The notes under the pieces: generated by a model
What the model saw: only the letters and a program-made list of their open reading frames with translations
The model's database searches: none
What the model was told of the DNA's origin: nothing
Origin: Paenibacillus_E sp042676385
GTDB lineage: Bacteria; Bacillota; Bacilli; Paenibacillales; NBRC-103111
Length of the DNA: 64,000 nt
Reading direction: 5' to 3'
Assembly: GCF_042676385.1 (NCBI RefSeq)
Contig: NZ_JBHTHA010000011.1
Coordinates: 1 to 64,000 of the forward strand
Shown: one piece after another, positions 8,630-17,411 of the stretch
Position numbering within the stretch: position 1 is the stretch's first letter
Layout: each line of letters opens with the position of its first letter
Made by a program: the position numbers and the translations under genes

Positions 8630-8798
8630 GTTTTAAAAACCGACTTTGAAAACGATGTATGAACAAGGAGCTTATTCGACGTCGAATCTTGAATGAAAAA
8701 CGGGGAACTGCGGTGCTCACTTAGCAAACCACTAAGCTCCGCTCCTCGTTCACCATTTTTCATCCAACCTTCTCGGTTTTGAAAGCCGGCTTTTAAAA
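8630..8798. repeat. MITE-like repeat, copy A (between glgD and glgA)
   Basis: This 169-bp element has terminal inverted repeats, TTTTAAAAACCGACTTTGAA at the left and, read inward from the right, TTTTAAAAGCCGGCTTTCAA. Inside, on the minus strand, it has CCGAGAAGGTTGGA near one end and TTCAAGATTCGACGTCGA nearer the other, both nearly repeated in copy B at 47524-47689. It encodes no protein. It lies in the middle of the glycogen operon and must be transcribed with it unless it stops or starts transcripts. Confidence 0.75.
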
Positions 8799-8836
8799 CT
8801 TCCATTCTATAATTTAAAACATTAGGTCTTCAACCC

Positions 8837-9949
8837 TTAAATCACCTTCGTCTTCGCGGCGATAAAGGGGGCTTTGTTATCGCCCGTCAGGACGCGGCCG
8901 CGGCTGATGAAAACGTCTTTGTCCAGGATGGCGTTTTCGATGATGACATTTTCTTCGATCTCGCAGTTTTGCAGGATGATGCTGTTCTTGACATAAGCGC
9001 CCTTGCGGATTTTTACGCCGCGAAAGAGAATGCTGTTCTCGACTTTGCCTTCGATCGTGCAGCCATTCGCGATAAGAGCATTTTTGGCTGCTGCACTGTC
9101 CAAATATTTGGCAGGAGGCTCATCTTTGACTTTCGTATAAATTAGGTTATTTTTTTGGAAGAAAAGCTCTCTCCAAATCGCTGGATTCAACAGCTGCATA
9201 CTATGTTTATAATAGCCTTGGATTGAATTGACAACGCCGAGATGCCCTTCGAATTTATAACCGTAAACGCTAAGCTTGTCAATATTTTTCATAATGCCGT
9301 CTCGAACGAGATGGTCATAGCCTTGTGCCAGGCAAGACTCCACCATATCGAGCAGCAGCGCTTTGCTCATGATATACATTTCCATCGAAATGTTGTTTGT
9401 GCGCAGCCGTCCGGTATGATCCTCCATCACGGTCACCAGACCGTTGTCCTTTACGGCTATCCGCCGGAATTTACCATGAATATCCTCATCCGTTTGCTTA
9501 TAAATAACGGTAATATCAGCCTGCGTATCCTCATGATAGCGAACCGCATCCCGCAGGTCGATATTGCAAACCATATGGCTGCGTGAAATAATGACCAGCT
9601 CTTCTTTGCCGCGATAGAAATAATCGCGATGGCTGTAAAATTGGTATAAATCGCCACGCGAGATGCCTGTCGGTTCATCCAGCACCGAAGGAAGGACGAA
9701 CAAGCCGCCGCGCTTCCGGTCCAAATCCCACTCTTTTCCAGACCCCAGATGGTCCATTAAGGAACGATATTTATGCTGTGTGAACACCGCCACATTATCA
9801 ATGCCTGAATTCACCATGCTCGAAAGCGTGAAATCAATTAATCGGTATCGCCCGCCAAACGGGACAGACGCAGGATTGCGGAAATAAGTCAGTTCTTCCA
9901 AATCATCCGGTTCATTCACTAAATTGATAACACCCATCACATGTTTCAT
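8837..9949 (-). CDS. glgD: Glucose-1-phosphate adenylyltransferase regulatory subunit
   Basis: The protein has 370 residues and is related to GlgC, with an N-terminal nucleotidyltransferase fold (FGGRYRLIDFTLSSMVNSGI) and a C-terminal left-handed beta-helix (repeats such as GCTIEGKVENSILFRGVKIR). The glycine/arginine-rich loop that binds pyrophosphate in GlgC is replaced here by INLVNEPDDLEEL, so on its own it is probably inactive. In Firmicutes, GlgD pairs with GlgC and raises its activity. It begins six bases after the glgC stop and is clearly co-transcribed. Confidence 0.94.
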   Translation of the reverse strand: MKHVMGVINLVNEPDDLEELTYFRNPASVPFGGRYRLIDFTLSSMVNSGIDNVAVFTQHKYRSLMDHLGSGKEWDLDRKRGGLFVLPSVLDEPTGISRGDLYQFYSHRDYFYRGKEELVIISRSHMVCNIDLRDAVRYHEDTQADITVIYKQTDEDIHGKFRRIAVKDNGLVTVMEDHTGRLRTNNISMEMYIMSKALLLDMVESCLAQGYDHLVRDGIMKNIDKLSVYGYKFEGHLGVVNSIQGYYKHSMQLLNPAIWRELFFQKNNLIYTKVKDEPPAKYLDSAAAKNALIANGCTIEGKVENSILFRGVKIRKGAYVKNSIILQNCEIEENVIIENAILDKDVFISRGRVLTGDNKAPFIAAKTKVI

Positions 9950-9955
9950 TTGAAC

Positions 9956-11104
9956 TCATCCTTTCTGATTTGCAGTCGCTGCAACCCGTTCATTTCCGCC
10001 AATCAACACGATTTCTCCCTGACCGTCTACGATCGCGCCATCTTCGACAATCGTATTTTCACCGATTATCGCTTTCTTAATGGTTACATTGCTGCCGATT
10101 TTCGCATTCGGCATAATGACCGAGTCGCTGATAACCGTTCCTTCGCCGACTTGAACGCCATAAAACAAAACCGAATGATCCACTTCGCCAAAAACCGCAC
10201 AGCCTTCATTGACGAGCGAGCGCCGCACGATTGCCGATGAAGCCACATATTGTGCCGGCTGGTACGGATTCTGAGAGTATACGCGCCAGTCCTTATCATT
10301 CAGATTCAGCTCATTGTGATCATCCAGTAAATCCATATTTGCTTCCCACAGACTATCAATGGTTCCCACATCTTTCCAATACCCGTCGAACGGATAGGCG
10401 AACATTCTGGCTTCATCTTTCAGCATCATCGGAATAATATCCTTGCCAAAATCCTTATTGGAGTTCGGATCGGCTTCGTCCTTGATCAAATAAGACTTGA
10501 GCACGCTCCAGTTGAAAATGTAAATACCCATCGAAGCCAGATTGCTGTTGGCTTGCTTCGGTTTCTCAGCGAATTCGGTGATGGCCTGCTGCTCATCGAC
10601 GCTCATGATGCCGAAACGGCTTGTTTCTTCCCATTTCACTTCGATGACGGCGATGGTCGCATCCGCTTTTTTCTGCTTATGATAGTCGAGCATGAGATCA
10701 TAATTCATTTTATAGATGTGATCACCGGAGATGACCAGCACATATTCAGGGTCATATTGCTCAATAAATCCGATATTGCGATAAATCGCATTCGCCGTGC
10801 CTTTGTACCAATCGCCGCCCTTTTGTTCCATGAACGGAGGCAGTACCGTGACACCGCCGTATTTGCGGTCCAAATCCCACGAACTTCCAATGCCAATATA
10901 AGAATTCAGTACGAGAGGCTGATACTGCGTAAGCACGCCAACGGTATCAATGCCGGAATTCGTACAATTGCTAAGGGTAAAATCAATAATCCGGTATTTT
11001 CCGCCGAAATGTACGGCCGGTTTGGCCAAATTGTTCGTCAAGACGCCTAATCTTCGACCTTCTCCTCCTGCAAGGAGCATGGCAACGCATTCTTTGCTGC
11101 GCAT
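9956..11104 (-). CDS. glgC: Glucose-1-phosphate adenylyltransferase, catalytic subunit
   Basis: It makes ADP-glucose from ATP and glucose-1-phosphate, the committed step of glycogen synthesis. The protein has 382 residues. It keeps the intact LLAGGEGRRLGVLT loop at residues 11-24, the VISGDHIYKM metal-binding region near 125 and FAEKPKQ near 183, then a beta-helix domain. The ATG at 11104 has AAGGGGGAAA upstream. It starts inside the 3' end of glgB, overlapping by 58 bases in another frame, which suggests coupled translation. Confidence 0.96.
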   Translation of the reverse strand: MRSKECVAMLLAGGEGRRLGVLTNNLAKPAVHFGGKYRIIDFTLSNCTNSGIDTVGVLTQYQPLVLNSYIGIGSSWDLDRKYGGVTVLPPFMEQKGGDWYKGTANAIYRNIGFIEQYDPEYVLVISGDHIYKMNYDLMLDYHKQKKADATIAVIEVKWEETSRFGIMSVDEQQAITEFAEKPKQANSNLASMGIYIFNWSVLKSYLIKDEADPNSNKDFGKDIIPMMLKDEARMFAYPFDGYWKDVGTIDSLWEANMDLLDDHNELNLNDKDWRVYSQNPYQPAQYVASSAIVRRSLVNEGCAVFGEVDHSVLFYGVQVGEGTVISDSVIMPNAKIGSNVTIKKAIIGENTIVEDGAIVDGQGEIVLIGGNERVAATANQKG

Positions 11105-13050
11105 AGCTGATTTCCCCCTTCAACATCCTCATTCTTGGTTTGGGTGACTTCGATGCATTTGATATAAACAGCCGCAAGCGGCGGAATACAGAGAGCCAGG
11201 CTATAGGGCAACCCATGCCATGAGCGTTTTTCACTGGAACGCGGTGCCCGATTACCTTGACCGGAACCGCCAAAATCGGCTAAGTCGCTATTAAATACTT
11301 CCTGGTACACGCCATGTCTGGGGACGCCGATACGGTAATCCGGATGGACAACTGGCGTAAAATTGCAAACAAGGATGAGATCGTCCGCTGCGGTCTTACC
11401 TTTCCGCATAAACGTGACGACACTTTGACTCTCATCGTGCGGATTGATCCACTGAAACCCGTCAGGGTGATGATCAAGCTGCCACAAGGCCGGTTCGTTT
11501 AGATAGAATTCATTGAGTTTCTTTACGTAATGGTGCATACGGCGATGCATGTCATATTTTTCAAGCAGAAACCAGTCAACTTCTTCCAGGTCCTTCCACT
11601 CATCAAACTGGCCGAATTCACTGCCCATGAAGAGCAGCTTTTTTCCGGGATGACCCATCATATAGCCGTATAAAGCACGGAGATTGGCGAACTTTTGCCA
11701 ATAGTCACCGGGCATCTTATGAAGAAGCGACCGTTTGCCATGCACAACCTCATCATGCGAGAGCGGTAAAATATAATTTTCAGAAAATGTATACATAAAG
11801 GAGAAAGTAATAAGTTTGTGATGATATCTACGGTGAATGGGATCCAACTTCATATAGCGGAGCATATCGTTCATCCAGCCCATATTCCATTTGTAGTTAA
11901 ACCCCAGTCCCCCATCATGTACAGGTGCTGTTACCAGCGGCCAGTCTGAGGAGTCTTCAGCCATCATGAGGGCGTGCGGGTAATAGGAGAAAATAACTTG
12001 ATTCAGTTTGCGTAGAAAAGCTACTGCTTCCAGATTCTCATCGCCGCCAAATTGATTGCGAATCGGCTTATCATCCCATCTGCCGAAATTGAGATGAAGC
12101 ATGCTGGCTACGGCATCGACCCGTATACCATCCATATGAAACATGTCCATCCAAAAGACCGCATTGGAGATCAAAAAACTTTGAACCTCCGGCCTGCCAA
12201 AATCGAATGAGAGTGTTCCCCACTCCAGTTTCTCCGCTTTGCGCGAATCTTGATATTCATAAAGCGGCTTTCCGTCAAACTGCCGGAGTCCATGATCATC
12301 CTTGCAAAAATGGCCTGGAACCCAGTCCATAATAACGCCGATTCCGCATTGATGGCAGCGGTCTACGAAGCGCATAAAATCCTTCGGGGCGCCGTGACGA
12401 CTCGTTACGGAAAAATATCCTGTCGCTTGATAACCCCAAGAACGGTCGAAAGGATGCTCGGCTAATGGCATCAGTTCAATATGCGTATACCCCATCTCGA
12501 CTGCATAATCGACCAATTCTTCCGCAAGCTGTTCGTACGTATAGAGCTCTTCGCTGTGACGATCCTTTTTCCGCCAAGTACCGAGGTGCACCTCATAAAT
12601 CGATAGCGGTTTATTGTAGATAGGACCGTTCTTTTTGTTCTCTTGCCATAATTGATCATGCCATTCATAGCCTTCCAAATCATAGACACGTGAAGCTGTT
12701 CCGGGGCGAAGCTCAGAGTAAAAAGCGTAAGGATCGGCTTTTAAAAGAACGCGCCCCGTTTCGCTGTGGATTTCGTACTTGTAAAAGTCGCCATCGCGAG
12801 CTTCAGGCACGAACAACATCCAAACGCCTAAGGTACTTAATCGTTCCATCACATGGCTTCCAGAGTTCCAACCGTTGAAGTCGCCCAGAACATGGACCGC
12901 TCTGGCATGAGGCGCCCATACTGCAAAGCGAACCCCCTCTTGCCCCGGCTTCTTGCTTACATGTGCCCCCAATAGTTTATAGCTGTGGTAAAGGGACCCT
13001 TCATGAAGCAAAAATAAATCTTCTGAGCTGGGAATAACATTGATCTCCAC
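11047..13050 (-). CDS. glgB: 1,4-alpha-glucan branching enzyme
   Basis: It introduces alpha-1,6 branches into glycogen. The protein has 667 residues with a GTG start and AGGGAGGG upstream. An N-terminal CBM48 domain (VRFAVWAPHARAVHVLGDFN) is followed by a GH13 barrel with DGIRVDAVASML (nucleophile Asp), LMMAEDSSDWP (acid/base Glu) and LPLSHDEVVHGKRS (transition-state Asp), all intact. The last 30 or so residues after IPPLAAVYIKC have no clear family match and are encoded in the overlap with glgC, so the stop codon may have drifted downstream. It is the first gene of the operon; copy C of the MITE-like repeat lies between it and the divergent prsA-like gene. Confidence 0.95.
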   Translation of the reverse strand: MEINVIPSSEDLFLLHEGSLYHSYKLLGAHVSKKPGQEGVRFAVWAPHARAVHVLGDFNGWNSGSHVMERLSTLGVWMLFVPEARDGDFYKYEIHSETGRVLLKADPYAFYSELRPGTASRVYDLEGYEWHDQLWQENKKNGPIYNKPLSIYEVHLGTWRKKDRHSEELYTYEQLAEELVDYAVEMGYTHIELMPLAEHPFDRSWGYQATGYFSVTSRHGAPKDFMRFVDRCHQCGIGVIMDWVPGHFCKDDHGLRQFDGKPLYEYQDSRKAEKLEWGTLSFDFGRPEVQSFLISNAVFWMDMFHMDGIRVDAVASMLHLNFGRWDDKPIRNQFGGDENLEAVAFLRKLNQVIFSYYPHALMMAEDSSDWPLVTAPVHDGGLGFNYKWNMGWMNDMLRYMKLDPIHRRYHHKLITFSFMYTFSENYILPLSHDEVVHGKRSLLHKMPGDYWQKFANLRALYGYMMGHPGKKLLFMGSEFGQFDEWKDLEEVDWFLLEKYDMHRRMHHYVKKLNEFYLNEPALWQLDHHPDGFQWINPHDESQSVVTFMRKGKTAADDLILVCNFTPVVHPDYRIGVPRHGVYQEVFNSDLADFGGSGQGNRAPRSSEKRSWHGLPYSLALCIPPLAAVYIKCIEVTQTKNEDVEGGNQLCAAKNALPCSLQEEKVED

Positions 13051-13098
13051 CCAATCCCTCCCTGAATCAGCTAATTTGAAGATTAAATAAAGATAGAT

Positions 13099-13239
13099 GT
13101 TTAAAAAGTTCGCTTTCAGGCTCCGTTATGAGATAAACCTATTATCGAAGTCAATCATGATGAGCGACCGCGACTAAAGGTAGGTTTATTCGCCAATCAG
13201 AATTTACATTCTGATGTGGTCAAAGTGAACTTTTTAAAC
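13099..13239. repeat. MITE-like repeat, copy C (upstream of glgB)
   Basis: This 141-bp element is bounded by GTTTAAAAAGTTCGCTTTCA (13099-13118) and its near-complement TCAAAGTGAACTTTTTAAAC (13220-13239), 18 of 20 positions matching. Its interior differs from copies A and B and holds another inverted pair (ATAAACCTA / TAGGTTTAT). It occupies much of the 313-bp gap between glgB and the prsA-like gene, so promoters of both genes must lie inside or beside it. Confidence 0.75.
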
Positions 13240-13314
13240 TTCCTCTTAGAGTACAAATACTACAAACAGGTAAAGAATTCCTTTAATCTCACCTCAAGAA
13301 AATAAAGGGAATTT

Positions 13315-13331
13315 ATTCACATTTGGTGAAT
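13315..13331. promoter_or_regulatory. Palindrome upstream of the prsA-like gene
   Basis: ATTCAC-N5-GTGAAT is a perfect 6-bp inverted repeat about 33 bases before the start codon. It could be an operator. No other copy was noticed in the window. Confidence 0.3.
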
Positions 13332-13363
13332 GATTAGAGTACAACAGGCTGAAAGGTGGAATT

Positions 13364-14494
13364 ATGGTTATGAAAGACAAAATGAAAGGACTGATCGTCG
13401 GCTTGACGATTGGTTCTTTATTAAGCGGCACGGCGGCTTTCGCTGCGGGCAGCCAAATCGAAGTAGCCTTCCGAAATTTGAAGTATATGTTCGATGGCGC
13501 AGAAAAAGTACCGTCTGAAGGAAAAGGGTTCATTTATGAAGGCTCAGCCTATGTTCCCCTCCGATTCGTGAGCGAAGCACTCGGCAAAAAGGTGGAGTGG
13601 GATGAAGCAAACGAAACGATTTGGATCGGTGGCAATCCTAAGCAAGTCGTTGCGACGTACAAAGGCGGGCAAGTGACCAAAGGTGAGTTTGATACGTTTT
13701 TGGCGCTGCAAACATTTTTCAACCCGAATTATGCCTCCTCTCAAAGCAATCCAGAGTATCAGCAATACATGGTCAAAGAACTAATTCAAAGCAAATATCT
13801 TTCCGGTAAAGCCTCCGAGACGGACTTGGCAGCAGCAAAAGACGAAGCGGATAAGCAAGTTGCTTATTTGAAAGCCAAGTATTCCGAAACTAAAATTGCT
13901 GAGGATTTGAAAAAAATGAAGCTGACCGAAGCTGATCTTCATAGCTACTTGGCAGAGAGCAACAGTTCACAAAGCTATCTGAAGTCAACGATTACAGATG
14001 CGCAGCTTAAAGCAAGTTATGACAATGCGTTAAAAGCAGATAAAGATGCGTTTACCATCGCTTCGGTTCGTCATATTCTCGTCGGATTGAAGGATAGCGT
14101 AACCGGCAACGCGCTGCGAACCAAAGAAGAAGCGCTAACTCGCGCCAAAGAAGTACAGCAAAAGCTAAAGAACGGCGAGGACTTTGCCAAGTTGGCCAAA
14201 GAATACTCGGACGACCCGGGCTCAAAAGATAATGGCGGACTGTATGCAGATGCCAAAGTTGGCGGATGGGTTGAAGGATTTAAAAATGCTGCGCTCACAC
14301 TTGCCCTCAATACGATTAGCGATCCGGTCGAAACGGAATACGGTTATCACGTTATGAAGGTAGAATCGCGAAGTGTGCAATCACTGGATTCAGTCAAGGA
14401 AGAGCTGAAAAACCAATTAGAACCAGAGCAATTGCAGGCTTTCACCGAAAAAGAACTGCCTGGCCTGATTGAAAAGATCGATTTAGGTCAATAA
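13364..14494 (+). CDS. Secreted peptidyl-prolyl isomerase (PrsA-like) with copper-amine-oxidase-type N-terminal domain
   Basis: The protein has 376 residues. A signal peptide (residues 1-28) ends AAFA-A with no lipobox Cys, so it should be secreted rather than lipid-anchored as classical PrsA is. Residues about 30-95 form a copper-amine-oxidase N-terminal-like domain (GSAYVPLRFVSEALGKKVEW), a presumed cell-wall-binding module frequent in Paenibacillus. After a helical SurA/PrsA-like segment comes a parvulin domain: VRHILVGL near 231, FAKLAKEYSDDPGSKDNGG near 270 and TEYGYHVMKVE near 325. It probably folds exported proteins at the wall. It diverges from the glycogen operon. Confidence 0.88.
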   Translation: MVMKDKMKGLIVGLTIGSLLSGTAAFAAGSQIEVAFRNLKYMFDGAEKVPSEGKGFIYEGSAYVPLRFVSEALGKKVEWDEANETIWIGGNPKQVVATYKGGQVTKGEFDTFLALQTFFNPNYASSQSNPEYQQYMVKELIQSKYLSGKASETDLAAAKDEADKQVAYLKAKYSETKIAEDLKKMKLTEADLHSYLAESNSSQSYLKSTITDAQLKASYDNALKADKDAFTIASVRHILVGLKDSVTGNALRTKEEALTRAKEVQQKLKNGEDFAKLAKEYSDDPGSKDNGGLYADAKVGGWVEGFKNAALTLALNTISDPVETEYGYHVMKVESRSVQSLDSVKEELKNQLEPEQLQAFTEKELPGLIEKIDLGQ

Positions 14495-14548
14495 ATGGTG
14501 TACAATGGATGTTTGAAAAAGTATACAAGTTGAAGGATGGATTACAGC

Positions 14549-15415
14549 ATGTTTTTTGCAAAAGATTGGGCCGATTATGAGCTCCTCGATACCGGCGGAG
14601 GCGAGAAACTGGAGCGTTGGGGTACATATGTGCTTAGAAGACCGGATCCTCAGATTATTTGGCCTCTCGTCAAAGAAACTCCAGTGTGGCAAACGGCCGA
14701 TGCTCATTATCACCGCAGCTCCAGCGGAGGCGGTCAATGGCAATATCGCACCGAGCTGCCTGAGCGATGGACCATTACGTATGACCAGAAGCTGACATTC
14801 TATATCAAACCGACCGGTTTCAAGCACACGGGCTTGTTTCCGGAACAAGCGGTGAACTGGAAATGGATGATCGAAAAAATCCAAGGCGCTGGCCGCCCGA
14901 TTAAAGTGTTGAACCTGTTCGCCTACACCGGCGGAGCTTCACTCGCCTGCGCTTATGCAGGTGCGGAAGTGTGTCATGTGGACGCGTCCAAAGGCGTTGT
15001 CCAATGGGCAAAGGAAAACCTTCACCTTTCCGGAATGGGCAGCCGTCCGGTCCGCTTTATCACGGATGACGTCTTCAAATTCGTGCAGCGGGAACAGCGC
15101 CGAGGCAGCAAATACGACGCCATCATCATGGACCCTCCGTCCTATGGACGCGGGCCGAATGGCGAGACCTGGAAGCTCGAGGATGACCTCTACCCATTCA
15201 TCCAGACCTGCATGTCCATTCTAACGGACAACCCGCTGTTTCTGTTGATTAACTCCTATACAACAGGCATCTCGGCCACTGTCCTGCATAACATCCTGTC
15301 TATGGCGATGAAGCAAAAACATGGCGGCACGATTTCCAGCGGCGAAATCGGACTGCCCATCACCCATTCCGGCTTGATGCTGCCTTGCGGCATTCTGGGA
15401 CGCTGGGAGGCGTAA
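14549..15415 (+). CDS. Class I SAM-dependent methyltransferase (RlmI/RlmK-like)
   Basis: The protein has 288 residues from the ATG at 14549 (MFFAKDWADYELL). An ATG 12 bases upstream is too close to the GAAGG site. It has an S-adenosylmethionine fold with NLFAYTGGASLACAYAGA near residue 122 (motif I), AEVCHVDASKG (motif II) and IIMDPPSYGRG near 195 (motif IV, DPPSY type). This pattern is shared with 23S rRNA m5C/m2G methyltransferases of the RlmI/RlmK group, but the PUA domain of RlmI is missing. The target is not known. The next gene, a pseudouridine synthase, starts two bases after its stop, so the pair may act together in rRNA modification. Confidence 0.85.
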   Translation: MFFAKDWADYELLDTGGGEKLERWGTYVLRRPDPQIIWPLVKETPVWQTADAHYHRSSSGGGQWQYRTELPERWTITYDQKLTFYIKPTGFKHTGLFPEQAVNWKWMIEKIQGAGRPIKVLNLFAYTGGASLACAYAGAEVCHVDASKGVVQWAKENLHLSGMGSRPVRFITDDVFKFVQREQRRGSKYDAIIMDPPSYGRGPNGETWKLEDDLYPFIQTCMSILTDNPLFLLINSYTTGISATVLHNILSMAMKQKHGGTISSGEIGLPITHSGLMLPCGILGRWEA

Positions 15416-15417
15416 AG

Positions 15418-16143
15418 GTGGCAGGACCTAAAGATGTATCGGAAGCTTCGCAAATTCCGATTCTGTTCGAGGACAACCACATTCTCGTGGTTGTCAAGCC
15501 GATCAACATGCCGACGCAGGAAGACGACTCGCGCGACCCCGATCTGCTCAGCGTGCTGAAGGCGGATCTGAAGCACCGCCATCACAAGCCCGGCAACGTT
15601 TACCTCGGGCTTGTGCACCGGCTTGATCGTCCCGTTGGCGGCGTGATGGTATTCGCCAAGACGTCAAAAGCCGCGTCCCGGCTATCGGACGCGGTAAGAA
15701 CACGCCAGCTCGACAAGACCTACGTCGCTGTCGTGCATGGCAAACCGCCGCAGCCGTCGGCTACGCTGCGGCACTGGCTTCGCAAAGACACGCGGACGAA
15801 TACCGTCAGCGTGGTGAAACAAGGCCAGCCGGACGCCAAAGAGGCCGTGCTGGACTATCGGGTGCTCGGCAGCCAGGATGGGCTTAGCTTGATTCACATC
15901 AAGCTGCACACCGGGCGGCCGCACCAGATCCGCGTCCAGCTCGCGGCGACGGGCTGCCCGCTCTACGGCGACCAGCGCTACGGGAGCGCCGTCAACAAAC
16001 CGGGCCAGCAGCTCGCGCTCTGGTCGACCGAACTAGCCTTTGAGCACCCAACGCTCAAAGAGGAGCTTCGCTTCCGGTCACTGCCGCCCGAGCAGCACCC
16101 GTGGTTTCTATGGTCAGAGCTAATTAGCGACCTTCCCCAATAA
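15418..16143 (+). CDS. RluA-family pseudouridine synthase
   Basis: The protein has 241 residues from a GTG at 15418, with GGGAGG seven bases upstream inside the end of the methyltransferase gene. The catalytic motif VHRLDRPVGGVMVFAKT holds the essential Asp near residue 70. KLHTGRPHQIRVQLAATG near 160 and LYGDQRYG complete the RluA signature. There is no S4 domain. It should isomerise uridines in rRNA or tRNA; the site is not known. Codon use is strikingly GC-rich compared with the flanking genes. Its end overlaps the convergent marR gene by 24 bases. Confidence 0.92.
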   Translation: MAGPKDVSEASQIPILFEDNHILVVVKPINMPTQEDDSRDPDLLSVLKADLKHRHHKPGNVYLGLVHRLDRPVGGVMVFAKTSKAASRLSDAVRTRQLDKTYVAVVHGKPPQPSATLRHWLRKDTRTNTVSVVKQGQPDAKEAVLDYRVLGSQDGLSLIHIKLHTGRPHQIRVQLAATGCPLYGDQRYGSAVNKPGQQLALWSTELAFEHPTLKEELRFRSLPPEQHPWFLWSELISDLPQ

Positions 16144-16524
16144 ATAAATAAGCAGTTTCTGGTTATGGGCGGAAACGCGATTGAGATAAGAATCCAGCAG
16201 CTGTTCACGGATTCGGGTGCCTCTTTCGCATTCCGCCTTTCCTTTATCCGTCAAATTGACCCACACGATTCGGCGGTCCTTCTCATCCCGCTCCCTCACG
16301 ATCAATTCATTCTTTTCCATCCGATCCAGCAGTGTCGTGACCGCAGCAGGCGTGGTCGCTAAGTATTCGATCAAATCAGACGGCTTCATTCGCTCATTCG
16401 AGCCAAGCAGCTCCAAAACGCCAAGTTGGCCCTCCGTTAAGGTCGGCGCCAACCCCGTTTCCATCTGTGACTTTAATTCTTTGGACAGTTTCAGCCATAA
16501 CTTCCCAAATTCATCTGAATACAT
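16120..16524 (-). CDS. MarR-family transcriptional regulator
   Basis: The protein has 134 residues. The winged-helix core is clear: LTEGQLGVLELLGSNERMKP, then DLIEYLATTPAAVTTLLDRM (recognition helix) and RERDEKDRRIVWVNLTDKG (wing). It probably binds DNA as a dimer and responds to a small ligand or oxidant. No transporter or enzyme gene is adjacent in the same direction, and its 3' end overlaps the convergent pseudouridine synthase gene, so its regulon cannot be inferred. An ATG start is used; the upstream 850 bases are gene-poor. Confidence 0.9.
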   Translation of the reverse strand: MYSDEFGKLWLKLSKELKSQMETGLAPTLTEGQLGVLELLGSNERMKPSDLIEYLATTPAAVTTLLDRMEKNELIVRERDEKDRRIVWVNLTDKGKAECERGTRIREQLLDSYLNRVSAHNQKLLIYLLGKVAN

Positions 16525-16830
16525 ATCTCACATCAACTCGCTTCCAAATGACTCCTAATCCAAGTATACCACGGCCTAGAGACGGTTTAAAGGTTAATGG
16601 CATTAATATTTTCAGACAAGATCAGCAACTCCGACAAGACATGCTGTCGATATTTCCACATTGCTTGGCCATCTTGTCCATTTATGGTACGTTAACTCCG
16701 CTCCTTTAACCAGATGTCCCGTAAATTTGTTTATGTCGCCCTATTTTATCAATGTATATGTTAATGTTGAGAGGCCTCTTTACGCAGTTGACCTGCAAAA
16801 AGTACAGGTAAATTGGCCGTTAATTCACGC

Positions 16831-16968
16831 TTAGCCTATAGAGAGGAACGGTAACGTCAAGGAGTTTGTGTATCTAGGTTTGAAATTATTCCCACTTGAT
16901 GTGTCTGCATAACGCTCCTCGTAAATCTGCTTAAGTTCTTTCATGGTTTCTTCCGTTTTCCGTATCAA
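16831..16968 (-). CDS. Possible small protein or gene remnant
   Basis: A 45-codon frame starts at a TTG with GGGGAG six bases upstream and encodes a charged, helix-prone peptide (KTEETMKELKQIYEERYADT). The ribosome binding site is good, but length and lack of a known family make this uncertain. It could be the 5' end of a decayed gene. Confidence 0.25.
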   Translation of the reverse strand: MIRKTEETMKELKQIYEERYADTSSGNNFKPRYTNSLTLPFLSIG

Positions 16969-17081
16969 GCCCACTCCCCCTCTCTATTCTAAGGCTCGTT
17001 GTTCTCAATTAAGACATTCAAGGGACTCTAATTTGGTGTGATTCAACCGCCAAAGGTAGCATAGAGAACAAGATTCCATGT

Positions 17082-17180
17082 ATAACGAATAAGGTTCTTT
17101 AATTATAGACTTTTGTTCTATCAAGCTCGTTTTTGACCATTTTCCACTCATTTTTGCGTCAAACTAGTACGCTATTAGCG
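17082..17180. repeat. 99-bp dispersed repeat, copy 1
   Basis: It aligns without gaps to 25133-25231 in the same orientation. The first 38 bases differ at five positions, and the last block (TTTGCGTC to TAGCG) ends in CGCTATTAGCG here against CGCTAATAGCG there, an 11-nt palindrome. The 33 bases between the blocks are diverged but of equal length. This copy has stops in every frame. Confidence 0.65.
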
Positions 17181-17411
17181 CCTCATGTTCTCTCCCACTG
17201 TTGCGATTGCGTCAAGAAGTCTGGCTATTTATTTTGGGTATCCATCGAAATAATGGATGCTAATATTTACAAGGTCCACAAAATGCAAACAATCCTATGC
17301 GGTAACATATGGGCTGCCACAAACATATACTGTGAATTAGGTTGGAATGGGCTTCTTCACATGACGAAGCTGTTCCGACTTGGAAAATATCACGCAAAGG
17401 AGTGATTCCGG

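Larger units (their letters stand above)
16525..17411. other. Gene-poor region with repeat and possible small ORF
   Basis: About 890 bases without a firm gene. It holds copy 1 of a 99-bp dispersed repeat (17082-17180) and a possible 45-codon minus-strand gene (16831-16968), both listed separately. Stops are frequent in all frames around the repeat, so this looks like decayed sequence. Confidence 0.5.

Noticed and set aside
8608..8805. N-terminal extension of glgA through the MITE-like repeat
   Set aside because: The repeat happens to be open in this frame; GlgA proteins start at the ATG at 8607, which has its own ribosome binding site.
10553..11050. 165-codon plus-strand open frame antisense to glgC
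   Set aside because: His/Ile-rich antisense product with no start signals, opposite an unmistakable glgC.
17133..17405. 90-codon plus-strand open frame before the 55-codon gene
   Set aside because: It begins within the dispersed repeat, has no ribosome binding site and gives a peptide of random composition.
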